This document shows, piece by piece, positions 1-8,658 of a stretch of DNA of 16,903 nt. The DNA lies in assembly GCA_964630925.1 (NCBI GenBank), contig CAZVZK010000195.1, positions 1 to 16,903 on the forward strand, given 5' to 3'. The stretch's first letter is position 1; each line of letters opens with the position of its first letter. Below the pieces are notes generated by a model. That model was not told the origin of the DNA, made no database searches, and saw only the letters and a list, made by a program, of their open reading frames with translations. A program made the position numbers and the translations under genes. This DNA comes from RGDT01 sp964630925 (lineage in GTDB: Bacteria > Planctomycetota > Planctomycetia > Gemmatales > Gemmataceae).

Positions 1-331
1 GCGCCGTGGCCGTGGCGCTGAACGGCGACTCGTAGTTCTCAAGGATGCGCGAGGCGCAGGTGGTGCGCCCGTAGTCGGCGCAGATGTTGTCCTTCAGCGC
101 GACGGGCACGCCGGCGAGCGGCCCGGGCGTCTCGCCGCGGGCGATGGCGTCGTCGACGCGCTTGGCGCGCTCCATCGCGCGCTCGGGAAAGGTCTGGAGG
201 AAGCACTTCAGCGCGGGGTCGTGGCGCTCGATCTGGTTGAGCGACGCGCGCACCGCGTCCTGCGCGCTCGCCTTCTTCTGCGCGATCGCGCCGGCCAGTT
301 CCGTCATCGACAGGTCGGGGAGTGACGCCAC
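1..331 (-). CDS. gatA: Asp/Glu-tRNA(Asn/Gln) amidotransferase subunit A, N-terminal part (cut by window edge)
   Basis: GatA is the amidase subunit of the GatCAB complex, which converts Glu-tRNA(Gln) or Asp-tRNA(Asn) to the amidated form in the cytoplasm. Reading the minus strand gives about 110 residues, open to the left edge. The segment LAGVPVALKDNIC (about residues 72-84) is the amidase-signature stretch carrying the catalytic lysine (K80 here), followed by the GatA-like TTCASRILENYESPF. The catalytic serines lie outside the window. I chose the GTG start at 331-329 because it gives a typical N-terminus (VASLPDLSMTELAGAI); an ATG at 307-305 is the alternative. No clear Shine-Dalgarno is seen for either. 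It follows the pirin gene by about 30 bp in the same direction, and gatC lies just beyond that, so co-transcription is likely. Confidence 0.9.
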   Translation of the reverse strand, partial: MASLPDLSMTELAGAIAQKKASAQDAVRASLNQIERHDPALKCFLQTFPERAMERAKRVDDAIARGETPGPLAGVPVALKDNICADYGRTTCASRILENYESPFSATATA

Positions 332-362
332 GGCGCAAATGTAGCAGGGGGGCCCGGGCGCC

Positions 363-1097
363 TCACGCCAGTTCGAACACCAGGACCTCGCCCTCCGCGT
401 CGCCCGCACCCTCGATGACGACCTCGCGCTCGCCCGACATGCCCACGCCGTCGCCCGCGCGGCACGCCTCGCCGTTCACCACGACCTCGCCACGTGCCAC
501 GTGCACCCACGCGTGTCCCAGCGCCCCCGGCCCGGTCAACGCCAGCGCCGCCCGCTCGCCCCTGCGGAAGAGGCCGGCGTGCATCCGCGCATCGGCGTGG
601 ATGGTCGCGCTCCCATCACGTCCGTCGGGGCTCGCGATCACGCGCAGGCGCCCGCGCCGCTCGGGCTCGGGGAAGTTCTTCTGCTCGTACGAGGGCTCGA
701 TGCCCGCGGCGTCCTTGCGCGGCAGGATCCACGTCTGCAGCAGGTGCACCGGCTCGTCCTTCGAGGCGTTGAACTCGCTGTGCAGCACGCCGCGCCCGGC
801 GCTCATGCGCTGCAGTTCGCCCGGCCTGATCACGCCGCCCCCGCCGCTGGAGTCCTTGTGCTCGAGCGCGCCCTCGAGCACCCAGGTGACGATCTCCATG
901 TCCCGGTGCGGGTGGGTGGGGAAGCCGGCGCCGGGGGAGACGACGTCGTCGTTGATGACGCGGAGGGCGCGGAAGTGCATCCAGTTGGCGTCGTGGTACT
1001 CGCCGAAGGAGAACGTGTGCTTCGTGCTGAGCGTTCCGCGCGCGAGGCGGATGTTGTCGAAGGCGCCGCGGTCGGCGCTGCGTCGGATGGTGAGCAT
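363..1097 (-). CDS. Pirin family protein (bicupin)
   Basis: This 244-residue protein matches the bacterial pirin/YhhW type. Such proteins are cytoplasmic metal-binding bicupins, some with quercetin 2,3-dioxygenase activity in vitro, and most have an unknown physiological role. The N-terminal cupin carries the family motif around residues 59-68 (FPTHPHRDME). The predicted metal ligands are H62, H64, H106 and E108, the last two in GVLHSEF, so the metal site looks intact. A typical pirin linker (LLQTWILPRKD, about 119-129) leads to a second cupin that ends in a short acidic C-terminus. The ATG at 1097 gives the usual MLTIRRSADRG start. The gene sits between gatC (upstream) and gatA (downstream) on the same strand. 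A role in tRNA amidation is not known for pirins, so the position is probably just operon sharing. Confidence 0.9.
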   Translation of the reverse strand: MLTIRRSADRGAFDNIRLARGTLSTKHTFSFGEYHDANWMHFRALRVINDDVVSPGAGFPTHPHRDMEIVTWVLEGALEHKDSSGGGGVIRPGELQRMSAGRGVLHSEFNASKDEPVHLLQTWILPRKDAAGIEPSYEQKNFPEPERRGRLRVIASPDGRDGSATIHADARMHAGLFRRGERAALALTGPGALGHAWVHVARGEVVVNGEACRAGDGVGMSGEREVVIEGAGDAEGEVLVFELA

Positions 1098-1135
1098 GCG
1101 GGATGCTAGGCGGCGCGCGCGCCGCCCCAGCGCGC

Positions 1136-1483
1136 CTACGCCCCGCCCTCGTCGCCCACGACTTTGGGCACGCTGACAAACGGCGGCGTGCGCCTGGCGT
1201 CGGCTGGGGCGATCTTCATGAGCGCCGCGGGCGTGAGGCGTGCGCTGCCGTGCGTGCCCGCCTCGGCGGAAGGGACGTCTGCGCCGAGGCAGTTGACGCT
1301 GTCGCTGGGGTTGGTGAGGGGTTGCACGTCCTCGAGGTTCAGTTCGCGCAGTCGCTCGATATAGCCGAGCACCTGCGTCATCTGCCCCGCGTACTTCTCG
1401 ACCTGCGCATCGGAGAGCGCGAGGCGCGCGAGTTTCGCGACCTTCCGCACCTCGTCCGCCGAGAGTTTCGCGCCGGCGCTCAT
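1136..1483 (-). CDS. gatC: Asp/Glu-tRNA(Asn/Gln) amidotransferase subunit C
   Basis: GatC is the small subunit that wraps around GatA and stabilises the GatCAB transamidase. The 115-residue product begins MSAGAKLSADEVRKVAKLARLALSD in the typical GatC pattern (LS-x-DEV-x-K-x-AKLARL). It continues with QMTQVLGYIERLRELNLEDVQP (about 32-53) and ends with PPFVSVPKVVG, as expected for the family (usually about 95-115 residues). Two ATGs are possible. The one at 1492 overlaps the stop of the upstream membrane-protein gene as ATGA. The one at 1483 has an AGGA about eight bases upstream and is preferred. The long open frame upstream of the start is a high-GC artefact. Translational coupling to the upstream gene is likely. 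Confidence 0.92.
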   Translation of the reverse strand: MSAGAKLSADEVRKVAKLARLALSDAQVEKYAGQMTQVLGYIERLRELNLEDVQPLTNPSDSVNCLGADVPSAEAGTHGSARLTPAALMKIAPADARRTPPFVSVPKVVGDEGGA

Positions 1484-1488
1484 GGGCG

Positions 1489-2310
1489 TCATCCTAGCGC
1501 CGGGTCGTCGGCGTTCGTGCCGGTCGGGCCGGCGGGCGCCCCGTTCTTCACGCCCGCGAGCGCCTTCTGCGCCCACCTGTTCGCCAGCCACAACGCGAAC
1601 GCGAACACCGCGAGCGACACGCCGATGAACACCCACTTGTACGTCGCGCCCGCGCCCGCCATCGATTCCTTCGTCAGTTCCGCCGCCGCGGCGCCGAGGT
1701 ACGCGACGAACAGCGTCCGCGGCGCCATGCCCAGCAGCGTGCCCAGCAGGAACGGCCCGAAGCGCACGCCCGTCGCGCCCATCACGAGGTTCGTCACCGC
1801 GAAGGGCGAGTTGGGCGGGAAGCGCAGCAGCGCCACGAAGCCCGTGGCGCCCGCGTTGCCTCGCTCGACGATCGCCCGGCGCACCGCGGCGTGCCTGGGG
1901 TTCGAGCCGATCTTGCCCATCACCTTGTCGCGCGCCAGCAGCGCGGCCCACGCGTAGCCAATGATCGCGCCGAGCCCCACGCCCGCCATCGCCGCGCCCC
2001 CGCCCCGGGCCAAGCCGAACAGGTGCCCGGCGATGAACGAGAGGGCGTACGTCGGCATGAGCGCGAGGCCGGTGGCGACGCCGAACGCCGCGCCGTACGC
2101 CAGCGGCGCCGCGACGCCCATCTCCGCCAGTTTCGGGCGCCACGCCCCGGCTCGCGCGATGACCACGCCGAGCGCCAGGAAGCCGCCCAGCGCGGGCAGC
2201 GTCGCGCACAGCAGCGCGAGCACGGAGACGTGCCCGAGGTCCTTGGCGACCTGGAACGCGTCGGGCTTCTGCGATGATTGCGGCGCTCGGTCGGGCGCTG
2301 GTTGGGGCAT
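1489..2310 (-). CDS. VTT-domain (TVP38/TMEM64/DedA-like) inner-membrane protein
   Basis: This 273-residue protein is strongly hydrophobic, with about six candidate membrane segments near residues 28-52, 68-90, 105-126, 155-180, 186-208 and 226-245. It shows the VTT/SNARE-associated signature: a glycine-rich re-entrant part (AGHLFGLARGGGAAMAG, about 94-110), then LLRFPPNSPFAVTNLVMGA (about 161-179), then FLLGTLLGMAPRTLFVAYLG. DedA/TVP38 relatives act in lipid flipping or scrambling and envelope homeostasis; which of these applies here cannot be told. The N-terminus (about 25 residues) and the C-terminal tail are polar and Ala/Pro/Gly-rich. Its stop lies next to the gatC start, so the gene heads the run VTT-gatC-pirin-gatA. 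It is divergent from the metallo-beta-lactamase gene across about 127 bp that must hold both promoters. Confidence 0.85.
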   Translation of the reverse strand: MPQPAPDRAPQSSQKPDAFQVAKDLGHVSVLALLCATLPALGGFLALGVVIARAGAWRPKLAEMGVAAPLAYGAAFGVATGLALMPTYALSFIAGHLFGLARGGGAAMAGVGLGAIIGYAWAALLARDKVMGKIGSNPRHAAVRRAIVERGNAGATGFVALLRFPPNSPFAVTNLVMGATGVRFGPFLLGTLLGMAPRTLFVAYLGAAAAELTKESMAGAGATYKWVFIGVSLAVFAFALWLANRWAQKALAGVKNGAPAGPTGTNADDPALG

Positions 2311-2437
2311 TGACGCAGCGTAGCGGGCGACGGCGCCGACCAGCCGGCTCGCCGACGGTCGGGCGCGGGCCTATCCTCCCAGCCGCACAATCGATCCGCA
2401 CCAGGCCCGGGCGAAAGCCCGCCTCGGAGGTTTCTCG

Positions 2438-3367
2438 ATGCTTCCCAAGCCGCCCCCTCGCGAGGGGGCCCTCGGCTTCCTCTTCCTCCCCCCGTACCGC
2501 GTGCAGGGCACGTCCGTCGCCGGCGAGTCCACGTCGGTGCAGGTGCCCGAACTCGACATCACCTTCGACATGGGCGAGTGCCCGCGCCCGATGCTGGCGA
2601 GCAAGTACGTCGCGGTGTCGCACGGCCACATGGACCACATCGGCGCCCTCGCCTACTGGTGCTCGCAGCGCAAGTTCCAGGGGATGGGCACCGGCACGAT
2701 CATCTGCGACGCGCGTCTCGAGCGCCCCATCCGCAAGATGATGGAGGGCTTCATCGAACTCGAGCAGCAGGTGACCCCGTTCGAGGTCATCCCCATGAAG
2801 CCCGAGCAGGAGATCGAGATCAAGAACAACGTCGTGCTCCGCGCCTTCGAGACCGAGCACACCTGCCCCTCCCTCGGCTACGTGATCATCGAGAAGCGCA
2901 GCAAGCTGCGCCCCGAGTTCGTGGACATGCCGCAGGAAAAACTCCGCGAACTCAAGGCCCAGAACATCGAGATCACGCGGATGCTGGACATCCCGCTGGT
3001 GGCGTACCTGGGCGACACGGCGCCCGGGGCGTGCCTGCTGCGCAACGACGTGCGCACCGCGCAGATCGTGATCTGCGAGTGCACGTTCGTCGAGCCCGAG
3101 CACAAGGCGCGGGCCAAGATCGGCAAGCACCTGCACCTCGACGACATCGTCGAGTGGCTCGGCGTGCTCGAGTGCCAGCACCTGGTGCTCACGCACGTCT
3201 CGCGGCGCACCAACCTCGCGTTCGCGCGCAAGCAGCTGTTCGCGCTCGCCGGCAAGGACCGCGCGCGCCGCGTCGAGTTCCTGATGGACGGCAAGTCGAA
3301 CAAGATCCGCTACGAGCAGCAGCTCGCCGACGCCGCCGCCAGGGAGGCGCAGCGCACGGGCGCGTGA
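2438..3367 (+). CDS. Metallo-beta-lactamase-fold hydrolase, RNase Z-like
   Basis: This 309-residue protein of the MBL superfamily resembles the RNase Z/ELAC branch. The Zn-binding HxHxDH motif is HGHMDH at residues 62-67. Further candidate ligands are H141 (ETEHTCPSLGY), D193 (YLGDTAPG) and H253 (LVLTHVSRR). The order His-His-Asp-His after the first motif is the RNase Z pattern. RNase Z trims the 3' end of tRNA precursors, but many MBL paralogues have other phosphodiester substrates, so the exact reaction is not certain. No arylsulfatase- or lactamase-specific features were seen. The ATG at 2438 has GGAGG seven bases upstream. Immediately before that, at 2407-2420, a CGGGC-GAAA-GCCCG hairpin with a GNRA loop lies in the likely 5' leader. 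The gene is divergent from the VTT gene. Confidence 0.86.
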   Translation: MLPKPPPREGALGFLFLPPYRVQGTSVAGESTSVQVPELDITFDMGECPRPMLASKYVAVSHGHMDHIGALAYWCSQRKFQGMGTGTIICDARLERPIRKMMEGFIELEQQVTPFEVIPMKPEQEIEIKNNVVLRAFETEHTCPSLGYVIIEKRSKLRPEFVDMPQEKLRELKAQNIEITRMLDIPLVAYLGDTAPGACLLRNDVRTAQIVICECTFVEPEHKARAKIGKHLHLDDIVEWLGVLECQHLVLTHVSRRTNLAFARKQLFALAGKDRARRVEFLMDGKSNKIRYEQQLADAAAREAQRTGA

Positions 3368-3739
3368 GCGCCCGCGCGTCAAGCGCGCATTTCGCGAGAG
3401 TTCGCGGTTGACACGGCCGGGGGCGCGGTTTAGTTTCTTCGGTCCGAGCGAGCCCCGCGACGCTCGGGCCCTCTCGCGAGCGCGAGGCGATCCGTTCGCC
3501 CCGCGCCGACGCGACGGCACGCAAGCGGGCGGCGCCGGCCGACCGGCGCTCGCGTGTGGGTCGGGCCGCTCCCACGACGGATCGGTTCGTGGCAGGTTCG
3601 TGTGCGCCGGCGCCCGTTCGGGTCGCGCGCGTGGTTCGTGACGTGTTCGAGCGGCGCAGCGGCGCCGGGCGTTAATGGTGGGTCTCTAAGCGTTCTCTCA
3701 ACATTCGGGCCGGCGGTGTCGTCGGCGGAGCCCTGAGCA
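3368..3739. other. 372-bp intergenic region upstream of dnaA
   Basis: No convincing gene is present; open frames here are high-GC artefacts. The left part holds a sigma70-like promoter (separate entry), which would give dnaA a leader of about 300 nt. The right end has GGAG at about 3727-3730 upstream of the dnaA ATG. I looked for the consensus DnaA box TTATCCACA and found no good match, so autoregulation by DnaA through this region is not supported. Confidence 0.5.
3408..3436 (+). promoter_or_regulatory. Candidate sigma70-type promoter upstream of dnaA
   Basis: TTGACA at 3408-3413 matches the -35 consensus perfectly. TAGTTT at 3431-3436 is a fair -10 element after a 17-bp spacer. It lies 41 bp after the stop of the RNase Z-like gene and points toward dnaA. 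The hit is by eye in GC-rich DNA, where an AT-rich hexamer pair is unlikely but not impossible by chance. Confidence 0.5.
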
Positions 3740-5170
3740 ATGGCCGGACCGGATCGCCAGATCTGGCTCGATATCCTCGCGCACGTGCGAGACCACCATG
3801 TCGGCGTCTGCCGCAAGTGGTTCCACGACCTCGAGCCCGTCCGCATGGACCGCGGGGCTCTGGTCGTCCGTGCGCCTCAGGCCGCCCAGCGCCAATACCT
3901 CGAACGCGAGTGCGCCAACGCCTTTAACGAGGCCGCACAGGCCGTCACGGGCATGCTCGTCTCCGTCCGCTTCGTCGGTGAGGCCGGCGCCGCGACCCCC
4001 GCTCACGAGCCGCACAAGCGACCGACGCGAACGGGCGCCGATCACGCCGACGCCGAGCACGCGCCCGAGCCTCTCACCAACGGGCGCCACCCGAACACGC
4101 ACCACGCGCCCTCCGGCTCACGCGAGCGGGCCCCCGGCGAACTGCCCCTCAGCCCCGACTACACGTTCGATTCGTTCGTCATGGGGCCGGAAAACCGCCT
4201 CGCACACGCCGCCGCCATCGCCGTCGCCGACAACCCCGGGCGCGCGTACAACCCGATCTTTCTCCACGGGGGGGTGGGTCTGGGCAAGACGCACCTGCTC
4301 CAGGCCATCTCGCACCGCATCCTCGAAGCAACGCCCGGCGCGGTGATCCACTACGTCTCGTGCGAGGCGTTCATCACCCAGTTCATGGAATCCGTCCAAG
4401 GCGGTCAGATGGCCGGCTTCCGCCACCGCTTCCGCGACGTGGACGTGCTGGTGATCGACGACATTCACTTCCTCGCCAAGCGCGACCAGACGCAGGAAGA
4501 ATTCTTCCACACCTTCAACACGCTGTACCAGGAGCACAAGCAGATCGTGCTCAGCAGCGACGCCCCGCCCGATCAGATCCCCGACCTCGAAGAGCGCCTC
4601 GTCTCGCGCTTCAAGTGGGGCCTGGTCGCCCAGATCGAACGCCCCGGCTACGAGACCCGCGTCACGATCGTCCAGAAGAAAGCCGAACTCCGCGGCATGA
4701 ACCTCCCCAAAGAGGTCGCCGCCGCCATCGCGTCGCGCATCGAGTCGAATGTTCGCGAACTGGAAGGGACGGTCGTCCGCATCCAGGCCCAGGCCGCGGC
4801 GGAGAAGCGCCCGGTGGACCTCGCCCTCGCCGAGGCCGTGCTGGGCGAGATCTCGCCGCGCCCGCCCGCCCAGATCCTCATCACCACGATCATCGACACG
4901 GTGTCTGACTTCTTCAACGTGAAGATCCCGGACCTGCAGTCGAAGCGGCGCCAGAAATCCATCGCTCAGCCGCGCCAGGTGTGCATGTTCCTGGCGCGAA
5001 AGCACACGCCGCACTCGCTGCAGGAGATCGGCGGCTACTTCGGCGGGCGTGACCACACGACCGTGCTGCACGCGGAGCGGACGATCGAGAGCCGCATCGC
5101 GAAGGACGCGCAGTTCGCAGGCGTGGTCCGCACCATCGAAGCGAAGCTCATGCCCGGCGGCATGCACTGA
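3740..5170 (+). CDS. dnaA: Chromosomal replication initiator protein DnaA
   Basis: This 476-residue protein has the full DnaA architecture. Residues 1-80 are domain I (DnaB and self interaction), and residues 80-135 are a polar, low-complexity domain II. The AAA+ core has Walker A GGVGLGKT (177-184), Walker B VLVIDD (236-241) and an arginine-finger region (ERLVSRFKWG, about 285-294). Domain IV has the DnaA signature GGRDHTTV (435-442) for DnaA-box binding. The protein binds origin DnaA boxes with ATP and melts the origin. The start at 3740 has GGAG about nine bases upstream. Length and motifs are normal, with nothing broken. The following intergenic DNA carries degenerate DnaA boxes and is a candidate origin. 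Confidence 0.97.
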   Translation: MAGPDRQIWLDILAHVRDHHVGVCRKWFHDLEPVRMDRGALVVRAPQAAQRQYLERECANAFNEAAQAVTGMLVSVRFVGEAGAATPAHEPHKRPTRTGADHADAEHAPEPLTNGRHPNTHHAPSGSRERAPGELPLSPDYTFDSFVMGPENRLAHAAAIAVADNPGRAYNPIFLHGGVGLGKTHLLQAISHRILEATPGAVIHYVSCEAFITQFMESVQGGQMAGFRHRFRDVDVLVIDDIHFLAKRDQTQEEFFHTFNTLYQEHKQIVLSSDAPPDQIPDLEERLVSRFKWGLVAQIERPGYETRVTIVQKKAELRGMNLPKEVAAAIASRIESNVRELEGTVVRIQAQAAAEKRPVDLALAEAVLGEISPRPPAQILITTIIDTVSDFFNVKIPDLQSKRRQKSIAQPRQVCMFLARKHTPHSLQEIGGYFGGRDHTTVLHAERTIESRIAKDAQFAGVVRTIEAKLMPGGMH

Positions 5171-5650
5171 CACACTGCCCGCGCTCGCGGCCGCGGCGCG
5201 CCGCCCGCACCAACCCCGAACGAAGCGCCCACAAGCGGGCGACCACGCGCGCCCTCCCGCGCATCCACAATTGTCGGATTCCCCGTGGATAACCCGCCAC
5301 CGGCGCGCCGCTGCGCACCGTCCAAAGCGCCGGTCGAATGTGGGAAATCTGTGGACGCAGCGCCGCTGGAGTCATTCCCCGCGCTCGCGGATCGCCGCCC
5401 CGGGCGCAACCGACAGGGTGCGAGCGTCCGACGTCGATCGGAACTCATTGCTGGCGCGAGGGTTGGGACCCGGCAGCGCCGTAAACCCACATGCCGACAG
5501 GACTTACTACTACGACGAATGGGTTTTCTTCTCTTCTCTCGAGGAAGGAGGCCAGCCGATGCCCGACGACGCGCCCCAAGACAAACACCCGTTCAACTCC
5601 CAGCGTCTTCGAAATCTCTATTCACATTGTGGGGGAAACGTGGATAACCC
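5171..5650. other. Candidate replication origin (oriC) region next to dnaA
   Basis: The DNA between dnaA and mutM has several near-matches to the DnaA box TTATCCACA. On the minus strand, CGTGGATAA at 5284-5292 and at 5639-5647 each have one mismatch, and TGTGGACGC at 5350-5358 is weaker. On the plus strand, GCATCCACA at 5261-5269 has two mismatches. The stretch about 5500-5545 is T- and pyrimidine-rich and AT-richer than its surroundings, as a melting element could be. Position beside dnaA is a common oriC location. Against it, the boxes are few and imperfect. GC-skew over the whole chromosome would settle the matter. Confidence 0.42.
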
Positions 5651-5666
5651 CACCCCCCAGATTTGA
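5559..5666 (+). CDS. Possible 35-residue small protein, unknown
   Basis: A short frame, MPDDAPQDKHPFNSQRLRNL..., starts at an ATG preceded by GGAAGGAGG with seven bases of spacing. That is the strongest Shine-Dalgarno in this part of the window, where neighbours have weak ones. The product is polar and has no recognised domain, signal peptide or membrane segment. It lies in the candidate origin and overlaps the 3' end of mutM on the opposite strand by about 45 bp; its last third also contains one DnaA-box-like sequence. The frame is open for several hundred bases upstream, so lack of stops is not evidence. The case rests on the ribosome binding site alone. Confidence 0.28.
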   Translation: MPDDAPQDKHPFNSQRLRNLYSHCGGNVDNPTPQI

Positions 5667-6536
5667 CACGGGGGCCGGCTTCGCCTTCCCGCGCGGTTGG
5701 CACGCGGGGCAGAAAACAGTCGTCCGACCGGCGATCGTTGCGCGACGCAGCGTGGCTGCGCACGTGAAGCAATCTTCTCCCGCCCGCGCATACACCCGGT
5801 GGCGGCGCTGGAAGCCGCCCGATTCGCCGCGCGCATCGACGTATTGCCCATCGCCCAGCGTCGAGCCGCCGGCGTCGATCGCGTGGCGCAGCGCGAGCGC
5901 AACTTCGCTCGCGAGACGGATGAGTCGCGCGCGGCCGAGGCGCGCCGCAATCGCGCCGGGGTGCACGCCCGCGCCGTGCAGCGCCTCGTCGGTGTAGATG
6001 TTGCCCAGGCCGGCGATCACCGACTGATCGAGCATCGCGGCCTTGATCGCGCGCCGCGCGCCTATGAGGCGAGCAACAAACTCGTCCGCACCGATGCCCA
6101 GCGCATCGGGCCCGAGCGCCGCCCATCGCTCGCGGCGCAGCGCAGCGACGGATTCGAACGGCCAGAGCCCGCCGAAGCGACGCGGGTCCACGAAGTGCAG
6201 CAGCGCGTGCGCCCGCGCGCTGCGCCGCGCCCGCGACACGGGCCATGTCACGTGCGCGTGCGCCGGCGCGCCCGAGCCCTCACTTGTCTCGACGAGCATG
6301 CGCCCGCTCATGCCCAGGTGCGCGCAGAGAGCCCGGCCCGAGTCCGTCACGATCGCGAACTGCTTGCCGTGGCGGAGCACATCGACCACCACATCGCCGG
6401 CGAGCATGGAGCGCGCATCGGAAGCCCCTCCGATCACACCGCGCCTGCGCCGGATGACGGGCTCGCCCAGGCGAGCGCCGCGCAGCGCCCCCAGCAGCGT
6501 GCGTCGCACCGTCTCGACCTCTGGCAGTTCCGGCAC
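5622..6536 (-). CDS. mutM: Formamidopyrimidine-DNA glycosylase (Fpg/MutM)
   Basis: This is a base-excision repair enzyme that removes 8-oxoguanine and formamidopyrimidines and cleaves the abasic site. I place the start at GTG 6536-6534 because the mature enzyme must begin with the catalytic proline: PELPEVETV follows directly (P2, E3). The conserved lysine is K58 in RHGKQFAI, and GLGNIYTDEALHGAGVHP is the family helix-two-turn-helix segment. The C-terminal zinc finger is CFTC...FCPAC. The product is 304 residues, longer than the usual 270 or so because of loop extensions and a tail of about 24 residues after the zinc finger. The gene is divergent from moxR across about 215 bp. The upstream in-frame extension to 6632 is rejected, since it would bury the catalytic N-terminus. 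Confidence 0.93.
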   Translation of the reverse strand: MPELPEVETVRRTLLGALRGARLGEPVIRRRRGVIGGASDARSMLAGDVVVDVLRHGKQFAIVTDSGRALCAHLGMSGRMLVETSEGSGAPAHAHVTWPVSRARRSARAHALLHFVDPRRFGGLWPFESVAALRRERWAALGPDALGIGADEFVARLIGARRAIKAAMLDQSVIAGLGNIYTDEALHGAGVHPGAIAARLGRARLIRLASEVALALRHAIDAGGSTLGDGQYVDARGESGGFQRRHRVYARAGEDCFTCAATLRRATIAGRTTVFCPACQPRGKAKPAPVSNLGGGVIHVSPTM

Positions 6537-6751
6537 GGCGCGATGGTACGCGCCCGCGCCGCCGCTTCTCGCGGGCCCGGCGCGCCCGAAACCGCGCCTC
6601 TCGCGGAACCATTGCCGGGGCCACGCGACCAACTCTCCCCGCCCGCCCTGTCGGCCGATAAGAGAACCTCCGGGCGCAGCGCGGAAACCGCGCGCACGCG
6701 CGCCCCTATCATCCGTCGCGGCGTTCGCACGCCGCCAAGGAGCCCGACCCG

Positions 6752-7813
<1,062 letters not shown>

Positions 7814-7823
7814 GGGCACGCTC

Positions 7824-8492
7824 ATGGCGAAGAAAGCCGCATCGGACGCCCCCCGCTGCCACGTCTGCGGGGACACGTTCGTCAAGGACGCGCGGAGCGG
7901 GACGTACCGCCATCGGAGCAGGGCCGACTGCCCCTTCCAGCCCGGCGAAGACCTCGACGCCGACGTGTGCTGCCGCATCCTCGCCGCCTTCGGCCACCCC
8001 GCCAAGGACTGCCCGAGACTCCTTGAGGCCGGCACCGACAACACCCGCGGCGACCCGGACGCCACCAACCTCCAGAAGCTGTCCGATCTGATCCTCGAGA
8101 CCGAGTGGGGGCTCGCCGTGGACTGGCGCGGGGAGGCGCTGGACGAGGATTACGGCTTCGTCCCCTGGCTCGTGCGGATCGCCGCCGGGTGTGGGGTCGG
8201 GATAGAGATGGAGTTGGACGACGATGATCTGGACGCCGTCGTGCTGAAGGTGCGTGTCGGGAAGCGCACGCGCCGGGTCGAGGGCATCACGGGGCCGGCC
8301 GAGGTGTCACTCCCGAGCCTCGCAGAGCTGGCGGCGGGCGTGGCCAAGGCGTCAGGCGGGCGGGTGGTGACGCGCGTCGTCCGCATCTACGAGCCCTCGG
8401 ATACCTGGGGCTACGTGGCGCTCTGCCAGGAGCGCTGGCGTGCCGTCGAGAAGGCCGCCGGGGACGCCTTCGCGAAAGTGTTCATCGTCTGA
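7824..8492 (+). CDS. Conserved-looking hypothetical protein with Cys-rich N-terminus
   Basis: I do not recognise this 222-residue protein. Its N-terminal 70 residues carry CHVC (12-15), C36, CC (49-50) and C63 with H30 and H58, in the arrangement C-x2-C...H-x5-C, which could bind zinc. The segment FGHPAKDCPRLL resembles a zinc-knuckle end. The rest alternates polar and hydrophobic stretches, including an acidic DDDDLDAVVLKVRVGKRTRR (about 136-155), and shows no membrane segment or signal peptide. It starts 10 bp after moxR, so it is likely translated from the same transcript. A weak GGGGCACGCTC precedes the ATG. Codon bias is strongly high-GC, like the chromosomal side. Function unknown. Confidence 0.7.
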   Translation: MAKKAASDAPRCHVCGDTFVKDARSGTYRHRSRADCPFQPGEDLDADVCCRILAAFGHPAKDCPRLLEAGTDNTRGDPDATNLQKLSDLILETEWGLAVDWRGEALDEDYGFVPWLVRIAAGCGVGIEMELDDDDLDAVVLKVRVGKRTRRVEGITGPAEVSLPSLAELAAGVAKASGGRVVTRVVRIYEPSDTWGYVALCQERWRAVEKAAGDAFAKVFIV

Positions 8493-8586
8493 GCTGAGGG
8501 ACGTGCCTTCCGCCATCCGCCCTCCGCGCCTTCATACGCCACCTGCCGGCATCGACTTCGCACGGGGCGCGTCCCTCGACACCTGC

Positions 8587-8614
8587 GGCCTGACACCCTC
8601 CCCTGCGTCAGGCC
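8587..8614 (+). terminator. 8-bp perfect hairpin between two genes (weak terminator candidate)
   Basis: GGCCTGAC (8587-8594) pairs with GTCAGGCC (8607-8614) around a 12-nt C-rich loop. There is no T-tract after it, so termination would be rho-assisted or absent. It lies about 95 bp after the stop of the Cys-rich gene and 44 bp before the next start. Confidence 0.3.
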
Positions 8615-8658
8615 TGGCTCTACCATGATCTTGTCGCCGCCTGTATGGGACAGTCACT

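Noticed and set aside
1136..3520. 794-codon open frame on the minus strand covering gatC and the region opposite the MBL gene
   Set aside because: Only the last 115 codons match a family (GatC). The rest is Arg/Ala-rich translation antisense to clear genes, a product of high GC.
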